A program made the translations under genes and the position numbers. From NCBI RefSeq assembly GCF_900142025.1, contig NZ_FQZM01000009.1, forward strand, positions 1-64,000: a DNA stretch of 64,000 nucleotides, in the 5' to 3' direction. The notes under the pieces were generated by a model. It did not search any database. It had not been told where the DNA came from and worked only from the letters and a program-made list of their open reading frames with translations. Numbering within the stretch: position 1 is the stretch's first letter; the number at the start of each line of letters is the position of its first letter. This DNA is from Desulfofundulus thermosubterraneus DSM 16057. GTDB lineage: Bacteria > Bacillota > Desulfotomaculia > Desulfotomaculales > Desulfovirgulaceae. Below are positions 35,905-45,639 of the stretch, piece by piece.

Positions 35905-37749
35905 CTACCTTACCACCACCCGGTACTCCCTGAGCCAGGTATCAACCTGAATGAGGTAGGCCAGGAGTTGCGGCCCGCGCATCAGTTGGCCGTACCAGGG
36001 CCTCTTCATGGCCGGCGCATCCAGCCGCGCAAACTGGCGCACGGCCTCTAAGTTGATAAAGGGCAGCAGGGGGGAGGTTGGGTCGTCCAGAATATCCAGG
36101 AGCCACCGCCGGACGGCCGCGAAATAGGCCGGGTGGTGGGTCTTGGGGTAAGGGCTCTTGCGCCGCAGGAGCACCTCCTGGGGCAGCACCCCCGCCAGTG
36201 CCCGGCGCAAGATACCCTTTTCCATCCCCCCGCAGCTTTTCATCTCCCAGGGGATGTTCCAGGCGTATTCCACCAGACGGTGATCGCAAAAGGGGACCCG
36301 CACCTCCAGTCCAGTGGCCATACTCATGCGGTCCTTGCGGTCCAGGAGGGTGGCCATGAACCAGTTGAGATTCAGGTAAAACATTTCACGCATGCGTGCT
36401 TCCCGGGGATTTTCCCCCTGAAGGTGCGGTACTTCGGTCAGGGTGTCCCGGTAGCGCTGCGCCACGTATTCCTCCGGCCGGATCATGGCCAGCAGTTCCG
36501 GTGACAACAAGCGGGTGCGCTCTTGAGTATTGAGTGCCCAGGGGAAGGTATGGGCGGCCAGGGCATCTTCCTTGCGGAACCAGGGGTAGCCGCCGAAAAT
36601 TTCGTCGGCGCACTCGCCGGACAGGGCTACGGTGGCTTCTTTTTTGACCTCCCGGCAGAAGAGCAAAAGGGAAGCGTCCACATCGGCCATACCGGGCAAA
36701 TCCCGGGCCCGCACGGCAGCGCTTAGCGCCTCCACCAGGTGTGGCGTGTCGATCAACACGGTCCGGTGGTGGGCGCCCAGAAAGTGCGCCACTCGTTCTA
36801 TCCACCGGGCATCGGAATCGGGCTCAAATTGATTGGGCCGGAAGTAACGGTCGTTCTCCATATAGTCCACCGAAAAGGTCCGCAGTTGCCCCGTCCCATT
36901 TTGCTGGAAGGCAGCCGCGGCAAAGGCTGAAATGGCGCTGGAGTCGAGGCCGCCGGAGAGCAGGGTGCAGACGGGCACATCGGCCACCAGCTGCCGCCGG
37001 ACCGCATCCTGCAAAAGCCAGCCTACCTTACGGGCAGTGGTGTCCAGGTCGTCCGGATGGGGGTGGCTTTCCAGGGCCCAGTACCGGTAAATGTGCATAC
37101 CCCGGCGATTATAAACCAGGCAATGGCCGGGCCTTAGTTCCTTTACTCCCCGGAAAACGCCGTGTCCCGGGGTGCGTCCCGGGGCCAAAACAAAGATTTC
37201 GGCCAGACCTTCGGCGTCCACCTCCGGTTGCACGCCCGGATGGGCCAGGAGTGCCTTCAATTCTGAGCCAAAGATAAAAGCGCTACCCCTTTGGGTATAA
37301 AATAGGGGTTTTACTCCCAGCCGGTCCCGGGCCATAAAGAGGGTTTGATCCGCTTCACCCCAGATGGCAAAGGCGAAAATACCGTTCAAGCGCGGCACAC
37401 ATTCTTTGCCCCACTCCATATAGGCCGTGAGCAACACCTCCGTATCCGAGTGGCCCTGAAAGCGATAACCCCGGGCTTCCAGCTCCGCCCGCAGCTCCGG
37501 GGTGTTGTACAGTTCACCGTTATAAGTGATTATGTACCTGTACTCTCCCTTCCGGCGGATCATGGGCTGCCCCCCGCCCGTGGGATCAACCACTATCAGG
37601 CGGCGGTGGGCCAGGGCGGCCCTGGGAGACAGCCACAACCCAGCGGCGTCGGGCCCGCGGCAGGCCAGGGCTGCCGCCATGTCCTCCAAAGTGGGGCGCT
37701 GTTGGGTGAGATCCACATCCCAGTCTACCCAGCCGGCAATGCCACACAT
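35905..37749 (-). CDS. asnB: Asparagine synthetase (glutamine-hydrolysing)
   Basis: About 614 residues. The class II glutamine amidotransferase domain starts with the nucleophile Cys2 (MCGIAGWVD), with RGPDAAG and NGELYN. The synthetase domain has the PP-loop LLSGGLDSSAISAF and the C-terminal VRVPFCDHRLVEYAWNIPWEMK. ATG at 37749 follows GGGAGGGG, so an upstream in-frame start (37767) would put residues before the catalytic cysteine and is rejected. Placed at the edge of a glycan island, it may serve general asparagine supply or amidate a sugar or peptide precursor; the sequence alone cannot tell. Confidence 0.92.
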   Translation of the reverse strand: MCGIAGWVDWDVDLTQQRPTLEDMAAALACRGPDAAGLWLSPRAALAHRRLIVVDPTGGGQPMIRRKGEYRYIITYNGELYNTPELRAELEARGYRFQGHSDTEVLLTAYMEWGKECVPRLNGIFAFAIWGEADQTLFMARDRLGVKPLFYTQRGSAFIFGSELKALLAHPGVQPEVDAEGLAEIFVLAPGRTPGHGVFRGVKELRPGHCLVYNRRGMHIYRYWALESHPHPDDLDTTARKVGWLLQDAVRRQLVADVPVCTLLSGGLDSSAISAFAAAAFQQNGTGQLRTFSVDYMENDRYFRPNQFEPDSDARWIERVAHFLGAHHRTVLIDTPHLVEALSAAVRARDLPGMADVDASLLLFCREVKKEATVALSGECADEIFGGYPWFRKEDALAAHTFPWALNTQERTRLLSPELLAMIRPEEYVAQRYRDTLTEVPHLQGENPREARMREMFYLNLNWFMATLLDRKDRMSMATGLEVRVPFCDHRLVEYAWNIPWEMKSCGGMEKGILRRALAGVLPQEVLLRRKSPYPKTHHPAYFAAVRRWLLDILDDPTSPLLPFINLEAVRQFARLDAPAMKRPWYGQLMRGPQLLAYLIQVDTWLREYRVVVR

Positions 37750-37800
37750 TTGACTTTCCCCTCCCAATTTAAACTTCGTGCGAGCCAGCGAAATTCCAGC

Positions 37801-37855
37801 CGGGAAAAGGAAAGCGCCCTTCCGCAGCAGCTGATGTATGTACTGCGGGGGGCGC
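37801..37855 (-). terminator. Leftward terminator upstream of asnB
   Basis: GCGCCC-TT-CCGCAG (37814-37827) pairs with CTGCGG-G-GGGCGC (37843-37855); on the minus strand TTTCCTTTT follows. It would end transcripts coming from the methyltransferase and glycosyltransferase genes, or act as an attenuator before asnB. Confidence 0.65.
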
Positions 37856-37963
37856 CTTTGCCCGGCCCGTATTTAATACTGTGGCAGCCCGTACGGCAGA
37901 CTCCGTACTCAAGCTCATATTATGCGGGGAAGCCTTGAAATGTGTCGAAGTGTTGCGAAAAAA

Positions 37964-38638
37964 TTACCTGGAGCTCGGGACAGGGTTTGTGTCCTCTTTT
38001 CTAAGGACGGCTCTAAAGCAGTATAGCCCGTAGGTTTCGGAATATAAAGCGTTCTCGGGCAGCTCAAAGGATACGTCACCTGCAAAAGCCAGCCCGGTCT
38101 CGTACAAAACGCATTTCAGGAATGCTAAATCAATGCTTGGATAATCCAGAGTTAATAATAGCAGTCCGTCGTCTTTTAGAGTTCTTCTGAATTCCTTCAT
38201 GGACAGCATGATGTCTTTTAAAGGCAAATGTTCAATCACAGAAATACAGTAGATTTTGTCAAATTTCTTATCTTCATAGGGCAGTTCTGTGATTGACGCC
38301 TTAACGTAGTATATACGTTTAAAGTACTTCATCGGAAAAAACTGTGCTGCGTCATATCCAAAATCTTTTAATATATCGCTCAGGATTGCTCCGGGAGATA
38401 AAATTCTTTCGTCAATATCACAAGCGTGAACTTCACGGCATACATCCGCCAAATAAAATTTAAACGGATGGCAAATACCGCAACCAGCATCCAAGGCGAC
38501 ATCGCCAGGTTCACAAAATTGTCTTGCCCATTCATATTCATAAAACCTACTCCACCAGTATGGTGGTAGCGGAAAGACAAGCTGCTCAATACGCGGGTCG
38601 TTCCGTAAAAAAAATCTGGATAGGAATTTACCAGACAC
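37964..38638 (-). CDS. Class I SAM-dependent methyltransferase
   Basis: 224 residues. Motif I is VALDAGCGICHPFKFYL, then an acidic VHACDIDERI, and motif IV/post region FDKIYCISVIEHLPLKDIMLSMKEFRRTLKDDGLLLLTLDYP, as in the Methyltransf_11 type. The substrate is unknown; in this island a sugar is plausible. GTG at 38638 follows GGAAGGG. The gene is clearly richer in A and T than its neighbours, suggesting recent transfer. Confidence 0.82.
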   Translation of the reverse strand: MSGKFLSRFFLRNDPRIEQLVFPLPPYWWSRFYEYEWARQFCEPGDVALDAGCGICHPFKFYLADVCREVHACDIDERILSPGAILSDILKDFGYDAAQFFPMKYFKRIYYVKASITELPYEDKKFDKIYCISVIEHLPLKDIMLSMKEFRRTLKDDGLLLLTLDYPSIDLAFLKCVLYETGLAFAGDVSFELPENALYSETYGLYCFRAVLRKEDTNPVPSSR

Positions 38639-38680
38639 CTTATCATCCCTTCCTTAACTTATCTTTACCGGGCCGTGCAC

Positions 38681-40246
38681 TTAAAGGTCTTCGGTCCAGG
38701 CCACCAGGTTTGGTTTAGGGTCAAGGATGGACAGATATTGACCAATTAGTCCGTACTGCCCCAGTGGGTCCAGCTTTTTGTAACGATAGTATTTGGCCAG
38801 CCGGTCGGCAGGTTTTATCCATCCCAGGTGTTTCACCCGCAATGAGCTGGTGGCGCCTCTAAGCTCAGTGATGTTATGGGGAAATCGCCCGCAGTGCTGG
38901 GGGGTTTCCCGCCACTGGTAGGGGAAACCGGGAACATACCTGACCATGAAGGGTCTGTAGTAGTGGTGGGCCTTCCAGTATTCGTCCTCGCGGTAATGAT
39001 CTTCATCCCACATGTCGTAGAGGCGGAAATAATAAACCTCAATTTCCGGATTGGCAGCCAGGGACCTTAGCTCCTTTACCGCGCGCTCTTCAAAAATTTC
39101 ATCGGCGTCCAAAACTAAAATCCAGTCCGGCCCGGTTCCCACCGCCAGCTCCCAGAGCTGCTTGCGCAGGATGATTTCGTTATGAAAAGAGGGCTGCTTA
39201 TTGGAAACCAGGGTCAAGGGAATGTTTTGCAGGGTTTTTTTACACACTTCCACTGTATTATCCTCGCTGGCATCGTCTAAAATCACGGCACAATCGACGT
39301 ACTGCGCCGCGTGCTTGAGAACCCTCTCAAGGTATCTCCCGGCTTCGTTTCTTACCAGCATAGCAAGGGTAATTTTACTTCCCCGTGTACCAGTCTCTTC
39401 ATCAGCAGTTTGCAGCATGGCCGCGCCGGTCGGTGTATCCTTGCCGGCCGGAAAAAATTTCTCTTTATACGCCTTCAAGCCCGCAAAATCAGACTCCCGG
39501 TATATATGGAACGGCGGGTAATGGGTGTCGGCATAGAGCTCCAGCCCCAGGGCAGCCGCCCGGATGCAAAAATGCCGGTCCTCCCCGGTAAAACCCAGGT
39601 TATATATTTCGCTGAAGGAGACCCCCAACAGGATTGCCCTGCGGCTGATCAGGGTACAGGCACCCAGGCCGCCTACTTTATAAACACCGGGCTTTTGCAA
39701 CGTCTCCAGAAATTCTTTCACCCGGCGGGCGATCTCCTTTTCGTCGAGCATCTCGCCCCGCTGCATGTGATACAGCCGGTACTGGTCGGCTACCCAGACC
39801 TGAGGAAGAGGGGTCATATCCGGTTCCCACCTGGTCCAGTAGACCTCGGAAACGATATCCTTTCCCAACCCCACCAGGTGGACCAGCGTTTTCGGGTGCA
39901 GCACCAGGTCCGAATCAACCAGAAACAAGAAATCAAAGCCACTGTTCCGGGCCAGCTGGATAAAACGGTTCTTATATCCGGCCACTTTCCAGATTAAATC
40001 TTCCCGCCAGTGGTGGGTGTGCTCGTCACAGTGGTAAGCGTGCCCTGCACCGTTGCCGGGGAAGATATGAACGTTTTCTCTCCCGGCGGCAAACTCCCGC
40101 AGCAGGGTACTTTCCCTTTCGTTATCATCAATAAACGCGTATTCAACTTCTAGACCCGTGGTCTCCAGGTGCGAGAGGGACCACAGGAATTCTCTTAGTA
40201 TGGACGGTTTCTGCCGGACTGGACTGGCGATGAGCACCCTTTGCAT
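38681..40246 (-). CDS. Double-domain glycosyltransferase (two GT2-like modules)
   Basis: About 521 residues with two GT-A modules. The first (1-270) has RVLIASPVRQKPSILREFLWSL, FLFLVDSDLVLHPKTL (DxD) and GLGACTLISRRAI. The second (290-520) has ITLAMLVRNEAGRYLERVLKHA, AVILDDASEDNTVEVCK and WILVLDADEIFEERAV, a classic GT2 set. Both DxD motifs are intact, so the protein may add two sugars in turn. ATG at 40246 follows AAAGGA. The preceding gene runs 104 bp into this one in another frame. Confidence 0.85.
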   Translation of the reverse strand: MQRVLIASPVRQKPSILREFLWSLSHLETTGLEVEYAFIDDNERESTLLREFAAGRENVHIFPGNGAGHAYHCDEHTHHWREDLIWKVAGYKNRFIQLARNSGFDFLFLVDSDLVLHPKTLVHLVGLGKDIVSEVYWTRWEPDMTPLPQVWVADQYRLYHMQRGEMLDEKEIARRVKEFLETLQKPGVYKVGGLGACTLISRRAILLGVSFSEIYNLGFTGEDRHFCIRAAALGLELYADTHYPPFHIYRESDFAGLKAYKEKFFPAGKDTPTGAAMLQTADEETGTRGSKITLAMLVRNEAGRYLERVLKHAAQYVDCAVILDDASEDNTVEVCKKTLQNIPLTLVSNKQPSFHNEIILRKQLWELAVGTGPDWILVLDADEIFEERAVKELRSLAANPEIEVYYFRLYDMWDEDHYREDEYWKAHHYYRPFMVRYVPGFPYQWRETPQHCGRFPHNITELRGATSSLRVKHLGWIKPADRLAKYYRYKKLDPLGQYGLIGQYLSILDPKPNLVAWTEDL

Positions 40247-41762
40247 CCAGATCAATCCTTTCACCAAACGTTAGGCTATTCAGTAGAGCAGGTGACCAGG
40301 AAGGGCACAACCCCATGACCACCAGTTCCAGGGCGGATGAGGCCAGCCTGAGAAGTCCCTGGACGAAAGAAAACAACCCACACTCCAGATTTCGCTGCAC
40401 CGCGCTGGCGTATAAAAGCATCCCGCTGGCGCCGGTAAGAAGGTAGTTGCCCAGCGGCTCTTGCCCGGGCCGGTTGGCCAGGTACTGTTCCACCATAAGC
40501 CGGTATTCCCGGCAGGTCTCTATTAATTCCCGGCAGTTTCTGGAATTAGCTGGCTCGACCAGTATAAGCAGCGCCAGGACCATCGCCAGGGGTAACTCGC
40601 CGAGTTTGCACAGCTCTTTGTACAGGGCTTTTTTTCTGGATGGGGAAGCAAACCGGCTTAATGCCTGCCATTGGAGCCTGCCCCGACCCCGCTGTTTTAA
40701 ACCTAGTATTTGGGTCAGCGGGTACAACATGTGCGGTGCAAGGAGTAAGGCGTTAAAGTACTCATCTTCTGCTTCCCCATACTGGCCCAAAAGATTATAG
40801 CTGTCCCCAAGCAAGGCGTGGATGTGGTAAGGGGGGAGAATCTGGGCTCCCACAGTGAGGGCAAAACGCAGTTCTTCGATGGCCGTATCGCAGCGGCCGT
40901 CATGCAGGGCCAAAAGCCCTTTGAGCAGGTGCAGATCCGGGTCAGCGGGCAGCATGGATAGGGCCCCGTCAAGCAAAAATGTTAACCTGTCCCTTTGACC
41001 GGTTCTGAAAAGTCCCAGGCACAGCGTGAGCAACAAATCACGGAAATAACCCTCGTTCCCGCGCATGAAAACCAGGGCTTTCTCCAGCTGTTCAATGCCT
41101 TTTTTGATTTCCCCACACTGCAAGTGTTCGATGCCGAGGCTGTATAAAAGAAAAGGGTCATCAGGTTTATCATCCAGGGCCTTTTTAATTACGCAGATGT
41201 TACGCTGGTGCTTGTTTTTGACCTGCAAGTGCCGGTCAAGATAGCCAAAGTGGTAGATTAACAGATCCGAAAAGGCGAGACCCCCTCCGGCGTTATGCTT
41301 TATGATTGCCCCGGCTACCTGTTCATGGATGGCTCCGGCAAAACGATAGGCGGGTTTATTTCTAAACAACCGCACTACCTGGTCCTCGGCCATCCCTTCA
41401 CCGTTTCCCAGGTAGCTGCGGATTTTCACGAAATACCCTTCTACACCCGGTGCGTCAAGGAGTCTGGCGAATTCTTCTAATTTAACTGGGGCCAGTATTT
41501 CATCAGCATCCAGGACCAGGATCCAGTCACCTGTGGCTTTACTAAGGGAGTAGTTTCTTGCCGCCGCAAAATCATCGCACCAGTGAAAGGTAAAAACCCT
41601 GGCTCCACTTTGGGCGGCCACTTCCTTCGTCCGGTCGGTGGAACCCGTATCGACCACGACGATTTCCCGCACCAGGTGCTGCACACTTTGGATGCAGGAG
41701 GCAATCCAGTGTTCTTCGTTTCTGGCAATCATGCACAGGCTCACCGGTAACCCGCTGCTCAT
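40143..41762 (-). CDS. GT2 glycosyltransferase with TPR-like C-terminal region (1)
   Basis: About 539 residues. The GT2 module (1-190): LPVSLCMIARNEEHWIASCIQSV, EIVVVDTGSTDRTKEVAAQ, FAAARNYSLSKATGDWILVLDADEIL (DxD) and YRFAGAIHEQV, the SunS/ThuS-like subfamily that includes peptide glycosyltransferases. TPR-like helical repeats follow (DDPFLLYSLGIEHLQCGEIKKGIEQLEKAL). The last about 40 residues are basic and unlike the paralogues because the frame reads through the start of the downstream gene; a frameshift near 40260 may have lengthened it. ATG 41762 follows GGGGGT and overlaps the upstream gene's stop. Confidence 0.85.
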   Translation of the reverse strand: MSSGLPVSLCMIARNEEHWIASCIQSVQHLVREIVVVDTGSTDRTKEVAAQSGARVFTFHWCDDFAAARNYSLSKATGDWILVLDADEILAPVKLEEFARLLDAPGVEGYFVKIRSYLGNGEGMAEDQVVRLFRNKPAYRFAGAIHEQVAGAIIKHNAGGGLAFSDLLIYHFGYLDRHLQVKNKHQRNICVIKKALDDKPDDPFLLYSLGIEHLQCGEIKKGIEQLEKALVFMRGNEGYFRDLLLTLCLGLFRTGQRDRLTFLLDGALSMLPADPDLHLLKGLLALHDGRCDTAIEELRFALTVGAQILPPYHIHALLGDSYNLLGQYGEAEDEYFNALLLAPHMLYPLTQILGLKQRGRGRLQWQALSRFASPSRKKALYKELCKLGELPLAMVLALLILVEPANSRNCRELIETCREYRLMVEQYLANRPGQEPLGNYLLTGASGMLLYASAVQRNLECGLFSFVQGLLRLASSALELVVMGLCPSWSPALLNSLTFGERIDLDAKGAHRQSSPAETVHTKRIPVVPLAPGDHGSRS

Positions 41763-43537
41763 GAAAATAACCCCCTGGCCGGGCCGCATTTGTAGTCCAG
41801 CATGTGACGGGCGGCGCTGGCTTTTTCTTTAAGGTAGGCACACAGGGCCATGCATCCCCTGGGAGACAGGCTGGTTAAAAGCTTTATTGTCTCTTGCGCC
41901 AGCCGGTGGTACCCCGATGAAACGCGAGCATTACCTGGTTCCAAAGGCCCGGGCCGGTAGCGCAAGCAGTTCTCCAGGATGGTCAGGGCCGTTTCAATGA
42001 CTGCCGGCTCGCGGTTTTTTTCCGGCCGGCCGCACCTGGAACCGTTGCCGAGCAGCGAAATCAGGTTCAATAACGTCCAGGCCGGGCTACGCCCTTGTGG
42101 CCGCCGCCACAGGGAAATGGTCCTTATTTTCGCCAAGCGGTAATCTTCTTTGAGCATCAGGGCAACGATCTCGTCGACTGCCAGGGAGGGATCTATCTCA
42201 CCACCGGCGTGCCGGATACGCTCCATAAGGAAAAGGGCATGCTCAAACCGGCCTGCGTACACGCAAAACCGTGCCAGGCGCCGGGCATGGTCTTCAGTTG
42301 GACTGCCGGCACCTGGACCGGCTTCTTCAAAACACGCACAGGCCAGATCCGGAAAACCGGCCTCGAAGAACAGGTCGGCCAGCACTACTACCTGTTGGGG
42401 GTGGTTGAGGTGCCCGGCGGCTTTGAGATGGTCGAAAGTACCCTGTGGACCCTTTTCAGCCAGGTAGAGCAGGAACAGGTTGTAGAGCGGATAAAGATAG
42501 GCAGGGTTTAATGCCAGGGCCTTCTCGTAACAGTTTTTAGCTTCTTTGAACCTGGCCAGTTTTTCGTGGCAGTAGCCCAGATGATATAACGACAGGAAGC
42601 TCTCCGTGCCGTTGGTATGGCTAAACAGGGGAGGCGGCTGGCCGAGACGCAGGGCCTCCTCAAACCATTTCAGGGCTATTTCATACTCCCCTTTCTCCTC
42701 GAACAGGATTCCTCCGTCGAAAAATAGATCTGTGTAAAAGGGATAGCGTTGGCTTTCTTCCATACATATACAGATGGCCTCATCCAGGCTCCCCAGCGCC
42801 CTCAAGCAGGCAATCACTAAACGGATGGCCGGCGCCCGGAACAGGATGTGCCCGTCCGTCAGCTGTTTTAAGGCTTCTTGAAGGTACGGGAGCGCCCGTT
42901 CAGCCTTGCCCAGGCCCAGCCATTCCACCCCCAGGTAATACTGTAAGAAGGGATTGGCGGGATCCGCAGCTACTGCCTGCCGCAGCAGGGCCAGGTTGCG
43001 CCCTCGCTTGCAGTTGCGCTCTTTTTTGGATAAAGGCCTGTGCCAGATAACCGGGCCCTGTGCTGTGCCTACCGCTTCCGGGCGGCTAATCACCACCTGC
43101 TCATGGATGATCCCCTGGAAGCGGTAGCCGGCCTTGTTTCGAAACAGTCTGAGAACAAAAAACCGGTTGTAGTCACCGGGATTTTCAGTGGCCCGGTTAT
43201 GGAGGGGCAGGAAAAAGGCCTCGTAACCGCTGTTGTTGTTTATAAGCGAGTGCAGGTCGCCCGGACTGGTATCCAGTTCTTCATCGGCATCAAGGGACAA
43301 GATCCAATCGCTTTTAGCCCGGGCAAGGGCATAGTTGCGGGCGGCGCTGAAATCACCGTGCCACGGGTAACGGTAGACCTTGCCTGTGTAACGGCGGGCG
43401 ATCTCTACGGTACGGTCCGTCGAACCGGTATCTACAATAACTATTTCATCGACCGCCCCCTTAACGCTATCCAGGCAGGCGGCCAGGTTTGCCTCCTCGT
43501 TGCGCACGATCATCGCTAAAGCTACAGTTGGTATCAT
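41759..43537 (-). CDS. GT2 glycosyltransferase with TPR-like C-terminal region (2)
   Basis: 592 residues, paralogue of its neighbours. GT2 motifs: VALAMIVRNEEANLAACLDSV, EIVIVDTGSTDRTVEIARR, FSAARNYALARAKSDWILSLDADEEL and YRFQGIIHEQVV. TPR-like repeats cover about 200-450 (PFLQYYLGVEWLGLGKAERALPYLQEALKQL; GEYEIALKWFEEALRLG; FKEAKNCYEKALALNPAYLYPLYNLFLLYL). The TPR part may hold an acceptor protein or join the enzymes in a complex. It overlaps both neighbours by 4 bp, so the three genes are translationally coupled. Confidence 0.87.
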   Translation of the reverse strand: MIPTVALAMIVRNEEANLAACLDSVKGAVDEIVIVDTGSTDRTVEIARRYTGKVYRYPWHGDFSAARNYALARAKSDWILSLDADEELDTSPGDLHSLINNNSGYEAFFLPLHNRATENPGDYNRFFVLRLFRNKAGYRFQGIIHEQVVISRPEAVGTAQGPVIWHRPLSKKERNCKRGRNLALLRQAVAADPANPFLQYYLGVEWLGLGKAERALPYLQEALKQLTDGHILFRAPAIRLVIACLRALGSLDEAICICMEESQRYPFYTDLFFDGGILFEEKGEYEIALKWFEEALRLGQPPPLFSHTNGTESFLSLYHLGYCHEKLARFKEAKNCYEKALALNPAYLYPLYNLFLLYLAEKGPQGTFDHLKAAGHLNHPQQVVVLADLFFEAGFPDLACACFEEAGPGAGSPTEDHARRLARFCVYAGRFEHALFLMERIRHAGGEIDPSLAVDEIVALMLKEDYRLAKIRTISLWRRPQGRSPAWTLLNLISLLGNGSRCGRPEKNREPAVIETALTILENCLRYRPGPLEPGNARVSSGYHRLAQETIKLLTSLSPRGCMALCAYLKEKASAARHMLDYKCGPARGLFS

Positions 43538-45510
43538 ATTTCCTGGTTTGCCTCCTCAAAGAGCCTGCGCAGAACCGGTAGTTCGGGGTATTTATCAATG
43601 GCTTCCCGCAGGATTTCCCGGCGCATTTTTTCATAAAGCCTGATCAGGCTGACATAATACCGCGGTTCTGCTGGATCCAGCGCCAGGGCCCGTCTATAAA
43701 GTTCCCCGGCTTCGATGCAGGCGTTTTGACGCTCTTTAATTTCTGCAAGGGTAAAGAGTGTTTCGGGACATTCCGGATTGGCCTCCAGGTAAAGACCCAG
43801 GTAATATTCTGCGGTCTTGAGGTGGCCGTACCGGTAGAACAGCTGGCCTACGGCCCGGGCGTTCTTGCTCAGGCACTCCCGGGATAAGCCGTCTAATAGC
43901 GACTCGGCCCGTTCTTTCTCACCCAGGTCAAGGGCACGCATTAGAATATCCAGGAGAAGGGACATTCCCTCATCGCCCAGGGTGACCCCGGGCCCTCTAC
44001 GCCTGCCCGGATAGTTTTGCAGCAGGCTCACCACCGCCCCCGTGTCCTGGGAAAGTCCGAGGGCAAACAGTTCTTCCACCAGGGGGCGCACTTTCCGGCG
44101 TTTTCCCTGGAACCAGAAGCACAAAATTTTATTTAATTTGGCCAGCGGGTAAAGCCGGTGGTCGGGGCCGAACCCCTCAAGTATGCGCAGGGCTTCCAGG
44201 TAACGCCTCAGCTGGATCAGGCAAATTGCTTTCCACAGCAGAATTTCCGGTGCGGCTTCCTGCTGGTCCATGCCCCGCTCCAGGTATTCCAGGGCAAGCT
44301 TGTAGGCGGACTGGCGGAAAAGGATTTGCCCCATCAGGAGGTTGGCCTGGGGAGTACAAAATTCACAAAGCTGTTCCAGGCACTTTTTTGTGTAAACCGG
44401 ATCTTCTTGTGGTTTTAAGAGGCGCGTGATGCTTTCTAGGGCGGGGGTGAAGTGGGGGTTATCCCGCAGGCTCAAGATGTAATAACGCATGGCTTCTTCG
44501 TGGTTCAAAAAAACTTCCGCCAGCTGTCCCAGCTGGTAAAGGGAACGGAAACCTCGCGTCCCGCCGAAAGGTGCGTAGTGGGCCGGCTGTTCGGGCATCG
44601 AGAGGGCCTTTTGAAAGAACTCGTACGCCCGCCCGTAATCTTTTTGTTCGTAGCTGATCAACCCGCCGTAGTAATAGAGGTCTGCGTAGTTAGGAAAAAG
44701 ACCCAGGCCGAGCTGGACAATTTCTAAAGCCTGTTCGGGCTTGCGGGCGGCATGGTAGGCCAGGACGATGTAACGCAGGAGTTTGGGCAGGTAGATGGTG
44801 TTCGGATCGATACCATTGGCCGCCCTGACCAGTTCTGCTGCTGCTTCATCAAACCTTTCCGCCCGGTACAGCTCCACACCGTAGTGATAGCGAAGGTGGC
44901 GGTTGTCAGGATTCCGGTTTAGCTCCTGGCTGAGCAGGGCCAGGTTCCGGTTCTTTTTATCCTTTGCCTTTATTTGCCGGTCCAGGTAGCCGTAATGCAG
45001 GATCACCAGGTCTTCGGCAATCTGGTACCTGGCCTGGCTGTTTCGTTCTAATATCACGTCTGCGATCTGTTCGTGGATAGCCCCGCGAAACCGGTAGTCC
45101 TTTCGGTTTTTGAAAAGGCGGAAGACCAGGTCCGGGCAGGTTTCGACCCATCCCTCGTTGCCTACGTAGTTAATTATCTTGATAAAATAACCTTCTACAT
45201 TCTTTTCGTTGGCCAGCCTGCGTAGCACTTCCCTGCTTTCACCAGCCAGTTCTTCATCGGCATCTAAAAACAAAATCCAGTCTCCAGTGGCCAGTTCAAG
45301 TGAGGCATTGCGGGCGTCACTGAAATTGTCATTCCAGGGGAAAGAGTGGACCAGGGCGCCAAATTCCCTGGCTATTTGACAAGTACCGTCGGTAGAGCCC
45401 GTATCTACAACAATTATTTCGTCCACGGTCCCGGCCACGCTTTGAAGGCAGCGGCGGATGTTTTGTTCTTCGTCCTTCACAATCATGCACAAGCTGATTC
45501 TGGACTCCAT
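43534..45510 (-). CDS. GT2 glycosyltransferase with TPR-like C-terminal region (3)
   Basis: 658 residues, first gene of the leftward glycan operon. GT2 motifs: ISLCMIVKDEEQNIRRCLQSV, EIIVVDTGSTDGTCQIARE, FSDARNASLELATGDWILFLDADEEL and YRFRGAIHEQIADV. The C-terminal two thirds are TPR-like (RHLRYHYGVELYRAERFDEAAAELVRA; AYEFFQKALSMPE; CPETLFTLAEIKERQNACIEAGELYRRALALDPAEP). ATG at 45510. It is divergent from the repeat-protein gene, with 129 bp between the start codons. Confidence 0.88.
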   Translation of the reverse strand: MESRISLCMIVKDEEQNIRRCLQSVAGTVDEIIVVDTGSTDGTCQIAREFGALVHSFPWNDNFSDARNASLELATGDWILFLDADEELAGESREVLRRLANEKNVEGYFIKIINYVGNEGWVETCPDLVFRLFKNRKDYRFRGAIHEQIADVILERNSQARYQIAEDLVILHYGYLDRQIKAKDKKNRNLALLSQELNRNPDNRHLRYHYGVELYRAERFDEAAAELVRAANGIDPNTIYLPKLLRYIVLAYHAARKPEQALEIVQLGLGLFPNYADLYYYGGLISYEQKDYGRAYEFFQKALSMPEQPAHYAPFGGTRGFRSLYQLGQLAEVFLNHEEAMRYYILSLRDNPHFTPALESITRLLKPQEDPVYTKKCLEQLCEFCTPQANLLMGQILFRQSAYKLALEYLERGMDQQEAAPEILLWKAICLIQLRRYLEALRILEGFGPDHRLYPLAKLNKILCFWFQGKRRKVRPLVEELFALGLSQDTGAVVSLLQNYPGRRRGPGVTLGDEGMSLLLDILMRALDLGEKERAESLLDGLSRECLSKNARAVGQLFYRYGHLKTAEYYLGLYLEANPECPETLFTLAEIKERQNACIEAGELYRRALALDPAEPRYYVSLIRLYEKMRREILREAIDKYPELPVLRRLFEEANQEI

Positions 45511-45639
45511 GATCTCTCATACCTCATTCAATAAAATAGTTTTTTGTTAATTTATGCACAGGGTCTGTAACCTTCCACAACTATGAAGAATACTCTAATA
45601 GCGGAACGTAAAAATTTACCATGCGAAGGAGGACAACTT

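Noticed and set aside
37750..37960. T-box or other tRNA-sensing leader before asnB
   Set aside because: The region has a terminator-like hairpin but I could not find the T-box sequence or a specifier stem on the minus strand.
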